NCBI GenBank assembly: GCA_021325655.1
Contig: JAJPGT010000101.1
Location: forward strand, 1 to 59,019
Source: Pseudomonadota bacterium
Lineage (GTDB): Bacteria; Chloroflexota; UBA6077; JAJPGT01
Direction of reading: 5' to 3'
Length of the DNA: 59,019 nucleotides
The first letter of the stretch is position 1; each line of letters opens with the position of its first letter. The position numbers were made by a program, and so were the translations under genes. This document shows positions 50,407 to 59,019 of this stretch, one piece after another. Below the pieces are notes generated by a model. The model was not told where the DNA came from, did no database searches, and saw nothing but the letters and a program-made list of their open reading frames with translations.

Positions 50407-51894
50407 TCAGCCGCCCACGGCCGCTATCGTACCGCGCGGCAGTGTGCAGGCCGTTTGCTGCAGCAGCTCCCAGAGGCGGTCCAGGTGGCGCTGCTCGGTG
50501 CGCGCGTTGCCCACCGACACCCGCAGCGCATACTGCCCGCCGGGTAGCCTAGTATGGGACAGGAACACCTCTCCGCTCGTGTTGAGCCGCTCCAGCAGCG
50601 CCGCGTTCAGTCGCTCCAGCTCCGCCTCGTCCGCGACGTCGGCCGGGTGGTAGCGGAACACCACCGTGGCGAAGGGGACCGGAGCGAGGCGCTCGAACTC
50701 CGACGCAGCGTCGATGCGCTCCGCGAGCTGCTGCGCCAGGCGGAGGTGCTCGCGCAGGAGTGCCCGCAGCCCCTCCTGGCCGAACCAGCGCAGCACCATC
50801 CAGAGCTTGAGCGCCCGGAAGCGGCGGCCGAGCGCGTTGCCATAATCCATCAGGTTCTTGATCCCGTCTGGCTCGCTGGTGCGCAGATACTCCGGGACCA
50901 GGCTGAAGGCCTGCTTCAGGACCTCTGGACGGCGGCAGTAGAGCGCCGAGCAGTCGATCGGGGTGAACAGCCATTTGTGGGGGTTGACGACCAGGCTGTC
51001 GGCCCGCTCGCAGCCCTCCAGCACCCAGCGCCGCTCGGGCAGGATCGCCGCAGTGCCGCCATACGCGGCGTCCACGTGCAGCCAGAGGCCGTACTCGGCG
51101 CAGACGTCGGCGATCGCCGGCACCGGGTCGACACTGGTGGTGGAGGTGGTCCCGACGGTGGCGACGACCGCGAATGGCTGCCAGCCGGCGGCGAGGTCTT
51201 CCTGGATCGCTGCCCGCAGCGCCGCCGGGTCCATGCGGAACTCGGCGTCGGTAGGGATCTTGCGGATGCCCTGCTGGCCGATCCCCAGGGTGATCGCTGC
51301 TTTGTCCACCGAGGAGTGCGCCTCCTGTGACTGGTACAGCCGCAGCCGCGGGGCGCCGGAGAGCCCCAGCTCCCGGGCGCGCAGCCCGGGTGCCGCCTCC
51401 CGCGCCGCCGCCAGAGCGTAGAGCACGCTGGTGGAGGCCGTGTCGTTGATCGTCCCGTCGAACTCCGACGGCAGGCCCAGCAGCTCCCGCAGCCAGCCAA
51501 GCGCGACGTCCTCCAGCTCCACCACGGCCGGCGAGGTGCGCCAGAGCATCCCGTTGACGTTCAGCGCCGCCGCCAGCAGCTCGCCCAGGATCCCCGGCCC
51601 CGAGCCGGTGATCGCGAAGTAGGCGAAGAACGTGGGAGAGTTCCAGTGGGTGATCCCGGGCAGGATCTGCTCCTGGAAGTCGGCGAAGATCCGTTCCATC
51701 GGCTCGCCCTGCTCGGGGGCTTGCTCTGGGAGTGCCCGGCGCAGATATCCGGGCGAGACCTGGGACAGCACCGGGTAGCGCTCGGCGTGGGCCAGGTAGT
51801 CGGCGATCCAGTCGATCATCGCGTAGCCGTGACGGCGGAACGTTTCGGGGTCCATCTCCCGATGGGCCAGTGGAGGACTGCCGTTGTCTGACAT
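50407..51894 (-). CDS. PLP-dependent aromatic L-amino acid decarboxylase-type protein
   Basis: Group II decarboxylase of 495 residues. The PLP Lys is in VVNPHKWLFTPIDCS; HVDAAYGGTAA supplies the Asp for the pyridine ring; HWNSPTFFAYF, TSTSVLYALAAARE and AHSSVDKAAI are family signatures. It would decarboxylate Trp, Phe, Tyr/DOPA or a related amino acid. ATG 51894 has GGAG 6 bases upstream. Stand-alone gene. Confidence 0.94.
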   Translation of the reverse strand: MSDNGSPPLAHREMDPETFRRHGYAMIDWIADYLAHAERYPVLSQVSPGYLRRALPEQAPEQGEPMERIFADFQEQILPGITHWNSPTFFAYFAITGSGPGILGELLAAALNVNGMLWRTSPAVVELEDVALGWLRELLGLPSEFDGTINDTASTSVLYALAAAREAAPGLRARELGLSGAPRLRLYQSQEAHSSVDKAAITLGIGQQGIRKIPTDAEFRMDPAALRAAIQEDLAAGWQPFAVVATVGTTSTTSVDPVPAIADVCAEYGLWLHVDAAYGGTAAILPERRWVLEGCERADSLVVNPHKWLFTPIDCSALYCRRPEVLKQAFSLVPEYLRTSEPDGIKNLMDYGNALGRRFRALKLWMVLRWFGQEGLRALLREHLRLAQQLAERIDAASEFERLAPVPFATVVFRYHPADVADEAELERLNAALLERLNTSGEVFLSHTRLPGGQYALRVSVGNARTEQRHLDRLWELLQQTACTLPRGTIAAVGG

Positions 51895-51982
51895 GGCGAC
51901 TCCGAAGCGGGCGATCAGGGCAACGTGTGGACCAGCAGGCGCGTGGCGCTGGCCACGCAACGCCTGGGGCGCGCCGGCTGGT

Positions 51983-53173
51983 TTAGTCTACCGCGGTCGG
52001 AGCACCCGTTGGCCGGCGCCCGGGCGAACGAAGCCGCAGCTCATCGCGAATCTGCAAGAAGCGCACGATGTTCGCGCGCGACAGCAGTCCGACCAGGCGG
52101 CTGTCCTCGACCACGGGGAGCTGGTTCAGGTCCTGCTCGCCCATGATCTGGAGTGCCTCGGGGATGCTCTGCCCCGGCGTGACTGTCTGGAGCGGCATCG
52201 GTGTCATGATGTCCGCCACCGTGAGCGCGGGCCAGCGCTCCTGGGGATGCTCGCGGATGTCGCTCAGCGTCACGATCCCTAGCAGCCGCCCGTCTTGCAC
52301 CACCGGTAGCGCCCGCATCCCCTGGCGCACCGCGAAATCATAGACGAGCTGCTCGACCGACATATCCGGTGAGGCGACGGCTGGCGAGGGCGTCATCAGG
52401 TCGCGGACGCGGATGCCACGGAACGAGGCGACCGTCTCCGACTGCTGCCGGGTCGTCTCGGCAGCATTGTTCAGGAACCAGCCGATGAAGCTCATCCACA
52501 GGCCGCCAAAGAAGTTGCCGCTAAGCACCTGGATCACGCCGAAGGCGATCAGCCCCCAGCCGACGAGCTGGCCAACGTACGAGGCCCAGACGGTGGCCTG
52601 GCGCAGGCTGCCGCTCACCGCCCAGATGATCGAGCGCAGCACCCGGCCGCCATCCAGCGGGAAGCCGGGCACCAGGTTGAACAGCCCCAGGGCGATATTC
52701 ACCTGGGCCAGGTAGGCGAGCAGGAAGAACAGCGGAGTGCGGCTCGCCGGAGCGATGCCGATCTCCAGCAAGGTGCGTGGGCGCAGCCCGCCGATCAGCA
52801 GGAACAGGATGGCGCCCAGAATTAGACTGGAGATGGGGCCGACGATGGCGACCAGGAACTCGTCCCAAGGCGTGCGCGCCTCGCCCAGGATGTTAGAGGC
52901 ACCGCCGAACATGAACAGCGTGATGCTGTGCACCCGCATCCCGCGCGCCCGGGCCACGAAGGAGTGGCAGAGCTCATGGATGAGCACGGAGACGAACAGC
53001 AGGATCGCCGCCGCGGCGCCGACGAGCCAGTAGGTGCCCAGCCCCCAGCGCGGCGCCACCCCGCGCAGGCCCATGGCGATGCTGAAGGTGATAAGGGCGA
53101 AGGCCAGCAGCCAGGTGTAGTGAATCCCGACCTCGATGCCGCCGATGCGCCCCAGCCGAATACTGCTCTGCAT
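51983..53173 (-). CDS. Site-2 protease-type intramembrane metalloprotease with CBS pair
   Basis: 396 residues. A zinc motif H-E-L-C-H (His66, Glu67, His70) lies in the third helix and NLVPGFPLDGGRVLR carries the Asp ligand, giving the M50 active site. A cytoplasmic C-terminal CBS-domain pair (VRDLMTPSPAVASPD, ALPVVQDGRLLGIVTLSDI, VADIMTPMPLQTVTPG, QLPVVEDSRLVGLLSR) probably senses nucleotides. Group 3 members cut membrane-bound regulators such as anti-sigma factors; the target here is unknown. No RseA-like substrate is adjacent. Confidence 0.94.
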   Translation of the reverse strand: MQSSIRLGRIGGIEVGIHYTWLLAFALITFSIAMGLRGVAPRWGLGTYWLVGAAAAILLFVSVLIHELCHSFVARARGMRVHSITLFMFGGASNILGEARTPWDEFLVAIVGPISSLILGAILFLLIGGLRPRTLLEIGIAPASRTPLFFLLAYLAQVNIALGLFNLVPGFPLDGGRVLRSIIWAVSGSLRQATVWASYVGQLVGWGLIAFGVIQVLSGNFFGGLWMSFIGWFLNNAAETTRQQSETVASFRGIRVRDLMTPSPAVASPDMSVEQLVYDFAVRQGMRALPVVQDGRLLGIVTLSDIREHPQERWPALTVADIMTPMPLQTVTPGQSIPEALQIMGEQDLNQLPVVEDSRLVGLLSRANIVRFLQIRDELRLRSPGRRPTGAPTAVD

Positions 53174-53215
53174 CTCGTTCTCTCCCTAGCGGGCTCGGCT
53201 GGCGGGCGGCCCCGC

Positions 53216-53563
53216 CTAGAGCCGGTTCCCCTGCGCCGCGACACCCGACCGGGTCAGCAGCGCCGCGATCGCGACGACAATGACCGTGCCGATGAGCGCT
53301 GGAATCAGATCGATCCCGAAGATCACCAGTGTCGGCCCCACCCGCCCGAGCAGGAGCTGCCCCAGCCAGCTTCCGACCAGGCCGGCCAGGATCAGTCCCA
53401 GAAATCCGTAGGGCACCCGGCCCGGAACCAGTGTATCGGCCAGCCAGCCGATCACGCCGGCCATGAGCAGATGCAGTGCCAGCCCAATGAGCGTGCCGGT
53501 AATCCAGATGAGCAGGGCGAACAGGATGAGCAGCACCAGCGCTACGAGCGCGAGCAACGGCAT
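53216..53563 (-). CDS. GlsB/YeaQ/YmgE-type membrane protein
   Basis: 115 residues of the transglycosylase-associated protein family. An extra N-terminal helix (LLALVALVLLILFALLIWI) precedes the usual core: LLMAGVIGWLADTLVP, YGFLGLILAGLVGSWLG and a final helix IPALIGTVIVVAIAALL. The family is stress-linked in several bacteria, but its molecular role is uncertain. Confidence 0.88.
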   Translation of the reverse strand: MPLLALVALVLLILFALLIWITGTLIGLALHLLMAGVIGWLADTLVPGRVPYGFLGLILAGLVGSWLGQLLLGRVGPTLVIFGIDLIPALIGTVIVVAIAALLTRSGVAAQGNRL

Positions 53564-53960
53564 AGTCCCTCCCGGCCGGTGTGATCCGGGACTTTCTCAG
53601 AGCGTACCAGGGAACGGCGCAGCACGCTGCAAATACGCGGCCTCAGCATACATGCACCCTTGCAGTTGTCTCCACGCCCCTCGCCGCGCTGGACCAGACG
53701 AGGCCGCCGGGCACGGCAGCGTCCTCCGCAGCGACTATGCCCAGGGGGAGCTGGCTCGCGAGACAGCCAATCCCGCGCCGGGGCCACCCTGCGCATGGTA
53801 CGGTTCAACATGCCCCGATGTTCTTTGCCCGGACTGGGCAGCGACTCCTCTCTCGCCCTGGCGATGCCGGGCGCGCCCTCCCGCTGGCGGCCGCGTGCCC
53901 GGGGCGCAGGCGGCCGCGGCCGCCAGCCGCTGCCTTCGCGATGACGGGGCTGAGGCAAAC
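53564..53960. other. 397-base divergent gap with a long hairpin
   Basis: Divergent spacer between the GlsB-type and SecD-like genes; no gene seen. A hairpin with perfect 13-bp arms (53883-53895 with 53915-53927, 19-base loop) ends about 33 bases before the SecD-like ATG and includes a 16-base GC palindrome (53909-53924). No convincing promoter pair was found. Confidence 0.5.
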
Positions 53961-54773
53961 ATGGCTGAAGACACGCGCCAGCGGCAGGCCCAGCCCGCTC
54001 CGCCTCGGCTCCGGGCGCGCCCCGGGCCGGGCCTGTGGATCGCCGCGGTGCTGTTCGGCCTGCTGCTGGCAGGATGGGTCGTCTTCTGGGTGACACGCCT
54101 GGTGCCGGTGGCGGAGGCGGCGGCTGACCTCGGCCTGCCCAGCCAGATCGTCCGCCTCCTTGGCGGCACCGGGCGGACACTGGTGCTACGCGTCGACCTA
54201 GACAACGTGCCGCGGGGGCAGCGCGCGGCGCTGCTGGAGCAGAGCCGCGAGGTCATCGCCCGCCGGCTGACCGCCTACGGGGCCCCGCGCGCGCTCGTCC
54301 GCTCCAGTGGCGCCGCGCGCCTTCTCGTGACGCTCCAGCCGGAGACGGACCTGGACGCCGTCGGGCGTCTCGCCACCACCCCGGGCCGGTTCGACCTGCG
54401 CGAGCAGCGGCCGGACGGCCAGTGGCAGGTGGCGGCTGCGACCGGCCGGGATGGGCAGCAGGAAGCGCTCAGCGGCGCCCTGGTCGAGCAGGCCCAGCTT
54501 GTGCTGTATCCCGATGCCGATGATGGCCGGGTTCGCCTGCAATTGACGGGTGAGGGACGGCTCCTGCTGGCCCAGGTTGCGGTGCGGAACGCCGGGCAGA
54601 AGCTAGCGCTCTTCATGGACGACCAGATGGTGTCGCTACTCACTGCCCAGGAGCCCGTTGCAAGTGGCAGGCTCTGGACCGACACCCATTACTCGCAGGA
54701 GGAGGGCAGCCTGCTGGTGAGCCTGCTCAGCTCCGGGCCGCTCCCCACGCCTGTCGCCGTCGAGGGCGGGTAG
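53961..54773 (+). CDS. SecD-like extracytoplasmic domain protein lacking the translocon membrane domain
   Basis: 270 residues. One N-terminal transmembrane helix (GLWIAAVLFGLLLAGWVVFWV) is followed by SecD periplasmic features: LVLRVDLDNVPRGQ, VIARRLTAYGAPRALVRSSG, ALSGALVEQAQLVL, RVRLQLTGEGRLLLAQVAVRN, GQKLALFMDDQMVS and SLLVSLLSSGPLPTPV. True SecD continues with five more helices; here the gene stops right after that point. It may be a paralogue that works beside SecDF or an unrelated chaperone. ATG is supported by position only. Confidence 0.75.
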   Translation: MAEDTRQRQAQPAPPRLRARPGPGLWIAAVLFGLLLAGWVVFWVTRLVPVAEAAADLGLPSQIVRLLGGTGRTLVLRVDLDNVPRGQRAALLEQSREVIARRLTAYGAPRALVRSSGAARLLVTLQPETDLDAVGRLATTPGRFDLREQRPDGQWQVAAATGRDGQQEALSGALVEQAQLVLYPDADDGRVRLQLTGEGRLLLAQVAVRNAGQKLALFMDDQMVSLLTAQEPVASGRLWTDTHYSQEEGSLLVSLLSSGPLPTPVAVEGG

Positions 54774-54959
54774 CGGCCGACTCGGGAGACAGCGTGGGCG
54801 GTCGCGCTGGTGCTGGTGCTGGTGAATGGTCGCTCTAAAGGGCGGGGGCTCGTCGCGGCCCAGGGCGGCAGCGATGGCCGCTCGGGCGGCGCTGCGGTAT
54901 CTTCCAACCACGCGCCCCGGCTGGCGGCGTCGCTGCCGCGGGGCGCCCGGAGGAGTCGC

Positions 54960-55979
54960 ATGCCTGTCTTTCCCGCTGACCAGCTCGTTCAGATCGGCAC
55001 GCGCCTGTTCGAGTCGGCCGGCGCGCCGGCCGACATCGCCCTGCTCGTCGCCACCTCGCTGGTCGACGCCAACCTGGCCGGCCACGACTCGCACGGTGTC
55101 GTCCGCATCCCCCAGTACCTGGGCCAGATCGCCAGCGGCGAGCTGAAGCCGGCCGAGCGGCCCCAGATCGTTCGCGACCGTGGGACAGCGGTGCTGGTCG
55201 ACGGCTGCTGGGGCTTCGGCCAGGTCGCGGCGCGCTTCGCCACCGAGCTGGCGATCCAGCGTGCCCGGGAGCACCACCTGGCGGCGGTATCCGTCGGCCG
55301 CTGCAACCACATCGGCCGCCTCGGCGAGTGGTCCGAGCTGGCGGCCGCCAGCGACGTCGCCTGCCTGGTGACCTCCTGCTACGGTAGCGGCCCCTATGCC
55401 GCGGCGCCACACGGTGGCGCCAAGCGCGTCCTGAGCACCAATCCGCTCAGCTTCGCCGCTCCGGTGGACGACGGTCGGGTGCTGGTGGACTTCGCGACGA
55501 CGGTGGTGGCGGAGGGGAAGATCCGGGTGGCGCGCGCCAAGGGCGAGCAGCTTCCGCCCGGAGCGATCATCGACGCCGCCGGCCGCCCCACTACCAACCC
55601 GGAAGACTACTACGCCGGCGGGATGCTCCTGCCCTTTGCCGGCCACAAGGGGTTCGGCCTGGCGGTGATGGTCGAGCTGCTCTCCGTCGCGATCGGCGGC
55701 GCCGATGAGCTCGACCCGCAACGCGCCTACGGCTCCCTGTTCCTGTGCCTCGACACCGGCGCCTTCCGCGCCTCCGCAGGCTATCGCCGCTACGCCGAGC
55801 AGTTCCGCGAGCGCATCACCAGCGCCCCCCCGGCGCAGGGGTTCAGCGAAGTGCTGCTGCCCGGCGAGCCCGAGCAGCGCGCGCGGCGGCAGCGCTGCCA
55901 GGAGGGCATCCCGGTGCCAGAGGCGACCTGGGAGGCGATCCAGCAGGCAGCGCGCGAGCGCGGGGTGCGCTTGGAGTAG
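54960..55979 (+). CDS. Ldh2-type malate/L-lactate (2-oxoacid) dehydrogenase
   Basis: 339 residues of the NAD(P)-dependent Ldh_2 family, which lacks a classical Rossmann fold. Signatures: LVDANLAGHDSHGVVRIPQYL with the catalytic His, GFGQVAARFATELAI, VGRCNHIGRLGEW, STNPLSFAAP, DFATTVVAEGKIRVA and PFAGHKGFGLAVMVELLS. GGAGGAG precedes the ATG. It oxidises a 2-hydroxy acid such as malate, lactate or a ureidoglycolate-like compound; specificity unclear. Confidence 0.94.
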   Translation: MPVFPADQLVQIGTRLFESAGAPADIALLVATSLVDANLAGHDSHGVVRIPQYLGQIASGELKPAERPQIVRDRGTAVLVDGCWGFGQVAARFATELAIQRAREHHLAAVSVGRCNHIGRLGEWSELAAASDVACLVTSCYGSGPYAAAPHGGAKRVLSTNPLSFAAPVDDGRVLVDFATTVVAEGKIRVARAKGEQLPPGAIIDAAGRPTTNPEDYYAGGMLLPFAGHKGFGLAVMVELLSVAIGGADELDPQRAYGSLFLCLDTGAFRASAGYRRYAEQFRERITSAPPAQGFSEVLLPGEPEQRARRQRCQEGIPVPEATWEAIQQAARERGVRLE

Positions 55980-56072
55980 CGCGGCTCCCGCCCGCCAGGC
56001 GTCGCGACGGCCGCGTCACCCAGCGCCGGGCTGGGAGCCCGCTGTCGGCGTGGCCGCGCTCGCGGCGCGGCG

Positions 56073-57755
56073 CTAGCCCGCTCCGTTCGGTTGCGCCCCT
56101 GGCCAGGCGTCGATGACGAGCTTCAGGGTTGACAGCGGCAGGGCTGCGTGGGCCAGCGCCTCGTCGTGGAAGGCGCGCAGGTCGAAGCGCGGGCCGAGCC
56201 GCTGTGCCGCCTCCCGCCGCAGCTCCATGAAGTGCCGCTGGCCGATCATGTAGGCCAGCGCCTGGCCGGGCCAGATGATGTAGCGGTCGATCTCGTTCAC
56301 CACCTCTGGCTCGGTCAGCCCGACGTTGGTGATCATGAAGTCGATCGCCTGCTGGCGCGTCCAGCGCAGCGCGTGCATCCCCGTGTCCACGACCAGGCGG
56401 GAGGCGCGCCAGGCCTGGTAGCCGAGCATGCCGTAACGGTCCAGGTCGCCGCTGTACAGCCCGAGCTCGTCCACGAGTCGTTCGGAGTACAGCCCCCAGC
56501 CCTCGACAAACGCGGTGGCCTCGAACCCGAGGCGGCGGAACGCGGGCAGCCCCTCGGTCTCCTGCGCCAGGGCGATCTGCAGGTGGTGGCCGGGGACCGC
56601 CTCGTGAGCGGTGAGCGCCTCGAAGTTGTAGCGGGGCCGCGTCTGCGGCTGATACGTGTTCGCGTAGAAGATGCCCGGGCGCGAGCCGTCGGCCGACGGC
56701 GGATAGTAGAACGCCGCGACCGAGTCCCGCTCGCGATACTCCTCGATCGCCCGGACGACACAGGGCACCTTCGGCAGCCGGCCGAACGCGCGCGGCAGCG
56801 CCGCCTGGAGCCGCTCCAGGATCGCGTTGAACGCCGCCAGCAGCGCCTCGCGGCTGGTGTAGAAGTTGTTCGGGTCGGCCTTGAGCCGCTGCGCGAACTC
56901 GGCCAGGTCTTCGGTGTTCCCGAGGCGGCGGGCGATCTCGCGCATCTCTGCCTGGATGCTGGCCAGCTCGTCCAGTCCGATCTGATGGATCTGCTCCGGG
57001 GTGAGGTCCGTGGTGGTGTGGCGGCGGGTCAGCTCCCGGTACGCCTCCTCACCATCGGTGATCGCCCAGACCCCGGCCTGCTCCCTTGCGCGCGGGCAGT
57101 ACTCCTGGTCCAGGAAGGCGAGCATCTGCTGATAGGCCGGGTAGACCGCCTGCTCCACCGCGGCGATCAGTGCCCCGCGCTGCGCCGCCTCGGCCGGGAT
57201 GGGGACGATCAGGGGCGACTGCTCGACGGGTGTGGCCAGCAGCCGCCGGAGCTGGTCGACCACGCGCTCCACCGCCACCCGGAAGGCGACCCGGCCGCTC
57301 GCCAACCCCGCGCGCAGATTCTCCAGATAGCTGGCCAGGTACTGGGGGAAGGCGCGATAGCGGGCCACGAGCTGCTCCAGGTGCTCCGGTGTGTCCAGCG
57401 GATGCCAGTTCAGCAGCTCCGGCAGCCAGACCTGCGGCCCGGCCATCTGGTCCACGTCCCACTCGTAGAACTTCAGCCGCAGCGCGGCCAGCCCGTGGAC
57501 CGCGCTGATTCGCAGCATGTCGCCGGTAATGCGCTCCTCGGTGGAGAGCGCGTCGGTCGGAATCTCCTTCAGGCGCTCGAGGACCTCGGTCAGCGCCGCT
57601 TCCTCGGCGGCGCGCCCGGCCGGGCCGGGATCGGGCAAGCGGTCGTTGTAGCGATAGTCGCCGTAGTACGTCGCCAGCGTCGGATTCCGGCGCAGGACGC
57701 CTTCCCAGTAGTCCTCGGCCAGCCGCTGGAGCGCCGCGGCGGCATCTTCGGGCAT
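56073..57755 (-). CDS. DUF885 family protein, probable zinc metallopeptidase
   Basis: 560 residues, the family's usual length. The zinc motif HEAVPGHHLQ (HExxxHH type) is followed by a downstream Glu in FVEGWGLYSERLVDELG. Start MPEDAAAALQRLAEDYWEGVL matches the domain's beginning and no signal peptide is present, so it is probably cytoplasmic. The family resembles M32/M3-like peptidases, but substrates are unknown. Confidence 0.9.
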   Translation of the reverse strand: MPEDAAAALQRLAEDYWEGVLRRNPTLATYYGDYRYNDRLPDPGPAGRAAEEAALTEVLERLKEIPTDALSTEERITGDMLRISAVHGLAALRLKFYEWDVDQMAGPQVWLPELLNWHPLDTPEHLEQLVARYRAFPQYLASYLENLRAGLASGRVAFRVAVERVVDQLRRLLATPVEQSPLIVPIPAEAAQRGALIAAVEQAVYPAYQQMLAFLDQEYCPRAREQAGVWAITDGEEAYRELTRRHTTTDLTPEQIHQIGLDELASIQAEMREIARRLGNTEDLAEFAQRLKADPNNFYTSREALLAAFNAILERLQAALPRAFGRLPKVPCVVRAIEEYRERDSVAAFYYPPSADGSRPGIFYANTYQPQTRPRYNFEALTAHEAVPGHHLQIALAQETEGLPAFRRLGFEATAFVEGWGLYSERLVDELGLYSGDLDRYGMLGYQAWRASRLVVDTGMHALRWTRQQAIDFMITNVGLTEPEVVNEIDRYIIWPGQALAYMIGQRHFMELRREAAQRLGPRFDLRAFHDEALAHAALPLSTLKLVIDAWPGAQPNGAG

Positions 57756-57784
57756 CAGAGCTGCTCCTCCTCACGCTGCAGAGG

Positions 57785-57814
57785 TTGGCTCAGGGCTCCC
57801 TGAGCCGCTACACT
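57785..57814 (+). promoter_or_regulatory. Promoter with embedded palindrome before the phosphoesterase gene
   Basis: TTGGCT, 18-base spacer, TACACT (57809-57814). The palindrome GGCTCAGGG-ct-CCCTGAGCC (57787-57806) runs from the -35 through the spacer, a position suited to a repressor. Predicted leader is about 85 bases. Confidence 0.45.
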
Positions 57815-57907
57815 GCTGCCATTGTCCTATGGCCGCCCGGCAGCCCGCCACCCGGGGCGAGCCTGGCGGGCGGGCGAAACAGACTCGGGGCAGGAGGGCT
57901 GCTGGAG

Positions 57908-59019
57908 ATGATACGTGCGCGGCTGGGCCGTGGCAGCGGGCGGCTGGGAGGTCGATTCGGCCGGCGTGCCCGAGCCGCGGCGCTGACCAGCCTCCTGGTG
58001 GCCGCCGTGGCTGGGTGGCTCGTCGGTGGCCAGGGGACTGCGCGCGGGGTGCCGGACGACATTCACCGTATCCAGCATGTGGTCATCATCATGCAGGAGA
58101 ACCGCTCCTTCGACCACTACTTCGGCACCTACCCCGGGGCGGAGGGCATCCCCCGGGATGCCAATGGCGTCCCCACCGTCTGCAACCCCAACCCGACGAC
58201 CGGCCACTGCATCAAGCCCTATCACGACTCTGGTGACAACGCGATCGGCGGCCCGCATCGTCCCCAGGACGTGGTGACCTCCGTAAATGGCGGCAAGATG
58301 GACGGTTTCATCCGCGCCTTTGTCGAGGCCGGCTGCCCCACGATTGCCAACTGCCCGATACCGGACGTAATCGACGTCATGAGCTATCACGACGAGCGGG
58401 AGATCCCGAACTACTGGACCTACGCCCGGCAGTTCGTGCTCCAGGATCACCTGTTCGAGCCCGTCGCCTCGGCGAGCCTGGCGGCGCACCTGTACACCGT
58501 CTCGGCCTGGTCGGCCGAATGCTCCAGCCCGGACCCAATGAGCTGTCAGAACAAGGCTGCGCCGCTGCCGCCACCGTTCGGGCAGCCGGACGCGCCGATT
58601 TACTTCTCCTGGACGGACATCACCTATCTCCTACACCGCGCGGGCATCTCCTGGGCCTACTACGTGGAAGTGGGCAACGAGCCCGACTGCGAGGATGGCG
58701 AGATCGCCTGCAACGCCCCGGCCCAGCACGCGCTGAAGCCCGGGATCTGGAACCCGCTCCCCTGGTTCGAAACCGTCCGAGACAATGGCGAGCTCGGGAA
58801 CATCCAGACCATCGACCACTTCTACGAGGCCGCTCACGCCGGCACCCTTCCCGCGGTGAGCTGGGTCATCCCCAGCGCGGAGCACAGCGAGCATCCCCCG
58901 GCCAAGGTCAAAGACGGCCAGGCGTACGTGACCGGGCTGATCAACGCGGTGATGCAGGGGCCGAACTGGAATAGCAGCGCCATCTTCCTGGCCTGGGACG
59001 ACTGGGGCGGGTTTTACGA
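57908..59019 (+). CDS. Phospholipase C/acid phosphatase-type phosphoesterase (3' truncated)
   Basis: The frame is open to the window end (370 codons seen). An Arg-rich start and hydrophobic segment (ALTSLLVAAVAGWLVGG) form a signal peptide. The phosphoesterase family motif HVVIIMQENRSFDHYFG supplies the metal-binding Glu/Asn; later motifs are DVMSYHDEREIPNYWTYA, WVIPSAEHSEHPP and FLAWDDWGGFYD at the very end, including the Asp-Asp metal site. Secreted hydrolase of phospholipids or phosphomonoesters. AGGAGG lies 11 bases before the ATG. Confidence 0.92.
   Translation, partial: MIRARLGRGSGRLGGRFGRRARAAALTSLLVAAVAGWLVGGQGTARGVPDDIHRIQHVVIIMQENRSFDHYFGTYPGAEGIPRDANGVPTVCNPNPTTGHCIKPYHDSGDNAIGGPHRPQDVVTSVNGGKMDGFIRAFVEAGCPTIANCPIPDVIDVMSYHDEREIPNYWTYARQFVLQDHLFEPVASASLAAHLYTVSAWSAECSSPDPMSCQNKAAPLPPPFGQPDAPIYFSWTDITYLLHRAGISWAYYVEVGNEPDCEDGEIACNAPAQHALKPGIWNPLPWFETVRDNGELGNIQTIDHFYEAAHAGTLPAVSWVIPSAEHSEHPPAKVKDGQAYVTGLINAVMQGPNWNSSAIFLAWDDWGGFY

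Noticed and set aside
54198..54542. Minus-strand small frame inside the SecD-like gene
   Set aside because: Shadow of a well-supported plus-strand gene without its own start signals.
56148..57803. 551-codon frame antisense to the DUF885 gene
   Set aside because: The DUF885 frame carries the metal motif and a normal composition; this one does not resemble any protein.
1..59019. tRNA, rRNA, tmRNA, CRISPR arrays and prophage genes
   Set aside because: No T-arm/anticodon patterns, spaced repeats or phage structural genes were seen on either strand by eye.

Overview
This is a GC-rich (about 70%) bacterial chromosome segment. It looks like Chloroflexota, probably the Thermomicrobia/Sphaerobacter side. 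The reasons are proline/alanine/threonine-rich lipoprotein and cell-wall linkers, many MDR/SDR dehydrogenases, frequent GTG starts, several apparently leaderless promoters, and an rpmH-rnpA-yidD-yidC-jag-pfkB-parA-parB block. The lineage is inferred from composition and gene style, not from a database search. No rRNA, tRNA, CRISPR array or intact phage is visible.

Layout. (1) 1-5816, plus strand: a carbohydrate ABC uptake operon (lipoprotein binding protein, a permease gene in which the two usual subunits are fused, an MsmX/UgpC-type ATPase) followed by an MDR dehydrogenase; a strong terminator closes it. (2) 5817-12422: small mixed genes (PadR regulator, SDR, PEBP-like lipoprotein, endonuclease V-like protein, ECF S-component, J-domain membrane protein, secreted proteins). 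(3) 20504 down to 12782, minus strand: a long transcription unit of a GntR/FCD regulator, a complete polyamine-type ABC importer (potA-D-B-C order), then SDR, luciferase-like oxidoreductase and SDR. The same palindrome (TTTCAT-N5-ATGAAA type) occurs in the regulator promoter and in front of the SDR, so the unit is probably one autoregulated catabolic regulon. (4) 20501-22124: a decayed flavoprotein gene with a frameshift, abutting an internally deleted ISAs1-like transposase relic. (5) 22157-29262: acyl-CoA synthetase, MDR dehydrogenase plus SMP-30 lactonase, PucR regulator, and a homocysteine methyltransferase/MTHFR fusion. (6) 29416-32488: a Fur/Zur regulator with an operator over its own start, leading into a zinc or manganese ABC importer. 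(7) 32656-36463: cell-wall amidase, polysaccharide deacetylase and an SDR.

(8) 36579-44234 is the origin-proximal region. An ECF sigma factor overlaps a gene whose product joins an anti-sigma-like zinc-binding N-terminus to an O6-alkylguanine-DNA methyltransferase. It is followed by a gap with a near-perfect parS site and three strong hairpins, then a frameshifted small gene and the ribosomal L34/RNase P/insertase/Jag/ParAB cluster. dnaA and recognisable DnaA boxes are not in the window.

(9) 44408-59019: a two-domain cupredoxin, lipoate ligase-like protein, UbiX, RibBA, acyl-CoA dehydrogenase, aromatic amino acid decarboxylase, an S2P/CBS protease, a GlsB-type membrane protein, a SecD-like orphan ectodomain, an Ldh2-type dehydrogenase, a DUF885 peptidase and the 5' part of a phospholipase C/phosphatase-type phosphoesterase cut by the window end.

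The most promising undescribed system is the sigma factor/anti-sigma-methyltransferase pair, which could couple DNA alkylation damage directly to sigma release. Second is the GntR regulon with its matched palindromes.
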